This document shows, in pieces, positions 30,101-30,459 of a DNA stretch of 30,459 nt (position 1 is the stretch's first letter; each line of letters starts with the position of its first letter). The position numbers and the translations under genes are program-made. Below the pieces are notes generated by a model. That model saw only the letters and a list, made by a program, of their open reading frames with translations. It did not search any database and was not told where the DNA came from. The stretch covers positions 16,439 to 46,897 of the forward strand of contig BEXV01002014.1 in the NCBI GenBank assembly GCA_003118195.1. Reading direction: 5' to 3'. Source of the stretch: Hemicentrotus pulcherrimus (lineage: Eukaryota; Echinodermata; Echinoidea; Camarodonta; Strongylocentrotidae).

Positions 30101-30407
30101 CAGATCCTGTGCCTTAAATGTCACCATGATGTTCATCATTGTGAAGGGGCATTACCAATGCTTTTATTTCCTATGTTTGAAAAAATGATAATGTTAATAC
30201 CTTGAGCAATCTGTTCTGGTGTGAGAAGGTGCATACCGGCGTCGGCGCTGAGTGCCAGGTAGGCCAGACCCATGGTGGATGCAAAGGTGAAAGGAATAGC
30301 AAACCAGACCAAACCACCGATCAAGAATCCCCACATCCCTTCCCTTGGTTTGGCTGCTACTGAGCTCTGCCAGTAGGACTGGTCCACAAACACAGTTCCA
30401 AAGTTAC
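17752..30407 (-). CDS. DUR3: Urea/proton symporter DUR3-like, sodium:solute symporter family; 3' six exons (5' end outside window)
   Basis: Plasma-membrane cotransporter of the SSS/SLC5 superfamily; the DUR3 branch imports urea with a cation. Exons: 30201-30407, 29390-29678, 27740-27905, 19998-20208, 18727-18910, 17752-18178. All junctions are GT-AG and phase-consistent, giving the last 493 residues (numbered p1-p493). Diagnostic segments: [12 protein letters not shown] (p1), [58 protein letters not shown] and [13 protein letters not shown]. About eight membrane helices are visible. A Cys-rich loop lies at p132-p184. Full-length DUR3 proteins have roughly 650-720 residues, so about one third is missing upstream. 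One intron is 7.5 kb and holds a LINE. Substrate is inferred from family resemblance. Confidence 0.93.
18179..18726. other. Intron of the DUR3-like gene
   Basis: AT-rich with a polypyrimidine acceptor. No embedded element was recognised. Confidence 0.8.
18727..18910 (-). CDS. DUR3: DUR3-like gene exon (p291-p351)
   Basis: Acceptor TCACATCACCAG; the first codon (Trp) spans the junction. It encodes [20 protein letters not shown], equivalent to the ML(A/I)GN helix of DUR3, followed by a charged loop ending [10 protein letters not shown]. The donor is GTGAGT. Confidence 0.93.
18911..19997. other. Intron of the DUR3-like gene with an unexplained open stretch
   Basis: The minus-strand stretch 19272-19652 is open for 126 codons but shows no domain, signal peptide or family resemblance. 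It may be a remnant of a mobile element or chance. Nothing else was seen. Confidence 0.6.
19998..20208 (-). CDS. DUR3: DUR3-like gene exon (p221-p290)
   Basis: Encodes two membrane helices: [20 protein letters not shown], and [17 protein letters not shown] after [12 protein letters not shown]. Both match the late helices of DUR3. The acceptor is CAACCTCCAG and the donor GTAAGT. Confidence 0.95.
20209..21319. other. Intron of the DUR3-like gene, left of the LINE
   Basis: No gene. A perfect TA-rich palindrome lies at 20779-20808. The 3' end of the LINE probably lies within the last part of this interval, but no poly-A tail was found to fix it. Confidence 0.6.
20779..20808. repeat. (TA)n palindrome flanked by TATGTG/CACATA
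   Basis: TATGTG, then alternating TA, then CACATA: a perfect self-complementary stretch about 30 bases long that can extrude as a cruciform. Confidence 0.9.
21375..25038 (-). pseudogene. LINE ORF2 (endonuclease and reverse transcriptase), frameshifted
   Basis: Starts 47 bases after ORF1. The endonuclease N-terminus ([26 protein letters not shown]) is open to 24460, then continues in another frame with [10 protein letters not shown]. Reverse transcriptase pieces: [57 protein letters not shown] and the catalytic FADD (near 22955). A C-terminal CCHC block and conserved tail end at 21375. Breaks lie near 24470, 24380, 23520, 23020 and 22320, among others, so no active enzyme can be made. Confidence 0.9.
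25086..26244 (-). pseudogene. LINE ORF1 (gag-like nucleic-acid-binding protein), frameshifted
   Basis: Likely start ATG at 26244 ([13 protein letters not shown]), with at least three frame changes: between 26200 and 26140, near 25995, and near 25260. The middle part has [20 protein letters not shown], typical of Tx1/L1 ORF1, then two knuckles, [14 protein letters not shown] and [14 protein letters not shown], each CX2CX4HX4C. The tail is Ser/Lys-rich and basic, ending at TGA 25086-25088. It would package element RNA if intact. Confidence 0.85.
26396..27739. other. Intron of the DUR3-like gene, right of the LINE
   Basis: AT-rich with poly-G runs at about 26825-26835 and 27142-27149. AAATTACGGTGGG occurs at both about 26817 and 27011. 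No gene or defined element was recognised. Confidence 0.6.
27740..27905 (-). CDS. DUR3: DUR3-like gene exon (p166-p220)
   Basis: Found by phase and family match: the first base completes an Arg codon. It encodes [15 protein letters not shown], then [20 protein letters not shown], a membrane helix. The acceptor is TCTCCCGCAG and the donor GTACGA. The ATG-initiated frame that overlaps it is out of phase and irrelevant. Confidence 0.92.
28561..29339. mobile_element. MITE-like element with internal tandem repeats, in an intron of the DUR3-like gene
   Basis: The left end TACACATTAAGAAAA (28561) and right end TTTTCTTAGAGTGTA (to 29339) are near inverted repeats, followed inward by GTGCACC/GCACCC-type motifs. 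A 23-base sequence starting GAATATGCATGCAATATGCA occurs twice exactly, at 28588 and 29215, in direct orientation. The interior holds the tandem array at 28604-28950. No coding capacity; a non-autonomous DNA element is the simplest reading. Confidence 0.6.
28604..28950. repeat. Tandem array of GCACC(C)TTTA-rich units
   Basis: Units start TGCAAACCGATGCAACA (28604), TGCAAACGATGCAACA (28758) and TGCAAACTGATGCAATAA (28883). Each contains CCTGCACC/GGTGCA words and, in the first two, GACATGTTAGTAC. Units are about 154 and 125 bases, the third partial. The minus-strand frame across it is a by-product. Confidence 0.85.
29390..29678 (-). CDS. DUR3: DUR3-like gene exon (p69-p164) with membrane helix and start of the Cys-rich loop
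   Basis: Encodes GLVPP, the hydrophobic run [20 protein letters not shown] and [10 protein letters not shown], the best-conserved DUR3 stretch. A hydrophilic loop with CILC, CGC and CKWCH follows. The acceptor is CTTTTTCAG and the donor GTGAGT. The MITE-like element ends 50 bases downstream in the intron. Confidence 0.95.
29679..30200. other. Intron of the DUR3-like gene
   Basis: Ordinary AT-rich intron, nothing further seen. Confidence 0.8.
30201..30407 (-). CDS. DUR3: DUR3-like gene, first exon in window (p1-p68)
   Basis: Acceptor CTCCTACAG at 30408 shows that coding continues upstream off the window. It encodes [20 protein letters not shown], which matches plant DUR3 [11 protein letters not shown], and a membrane helix [15 protein letters not shown]. 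The donor is GTATTA, and one base is carried to the next exon. Confidence 0.94.
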
Positions 30408-30459
30408 CTGTAGGAGTATTTACAGCAATACTTTTTCATGAAATTACTTCCTTGCTTAA

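Overview
The window is animal nuclear DNA: genes are split by short GT-AG introns, the intergenic DNA is AT-rich, and it is loaded with microsatellites, inverted-repeat elements and a LINE. The gene content (a cholinesterase with a tetramerisation tail, a DUR3-type urea symporter, a Tx1/L1-like LINE, and a multicopy family known to me from marine invertebrates) suggests a marine invertebrate, plausibly an echinoderm. That is an inference, not a proof. No bacterial features, tRNA, rRNA or CRISPR array were seen.

Layout. 1-2477 is non-coding flank. 2478-7739 (minus strand) is a complete eight-exon cholinesterase-family gene. Every junction keeps phase, giving 609 residues with signal peptide, oxyanion-hole HGGGF, nucleophile elbow GQSAG, an acid and a His, three conserved disulphide pairs, and a C-terminal Trp-rich tail (WAT domain) ending near a Cys. 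Its active site departs from classical acetylcholinesterase. Its introns carry a 56-bp tandem repeat beside a splice donor and a large inverted-repeat element.

7824-17009 holds no host gene. It contains about 1.2 kb of imperfect AGT/TAG triplet repeats and a 3.7-kb foldback-like element (12005-15698). That element has long inverted arms around the broken remains of a protein whose C-terminal part carries, in order, the acidic motifs of FEN1/XPG-type PIN nucleases. This is the most interesting object in the window. 17010-17335 has a compact palindromic repeat and a hairpin plus direct-repeat cluster.

17752-30407 (minus strand) is the 3' two-thirds of a sodium:solute-symporter-family gene most like the urea/proton symporter DUR3. 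Six exons encode the last 493 residues with about eight membrane helices; the 5' exons lie beyond the right edge. One 7.5-kb intron contains a nearly full-length but frameshifted Tx1/L1-like LINE in the same orientation, and another contains a MITE-like element with internal tandem repeats only 50 bp from an exon.

The two host genes point the same way but show no functional link. The repeats are independent insertions.
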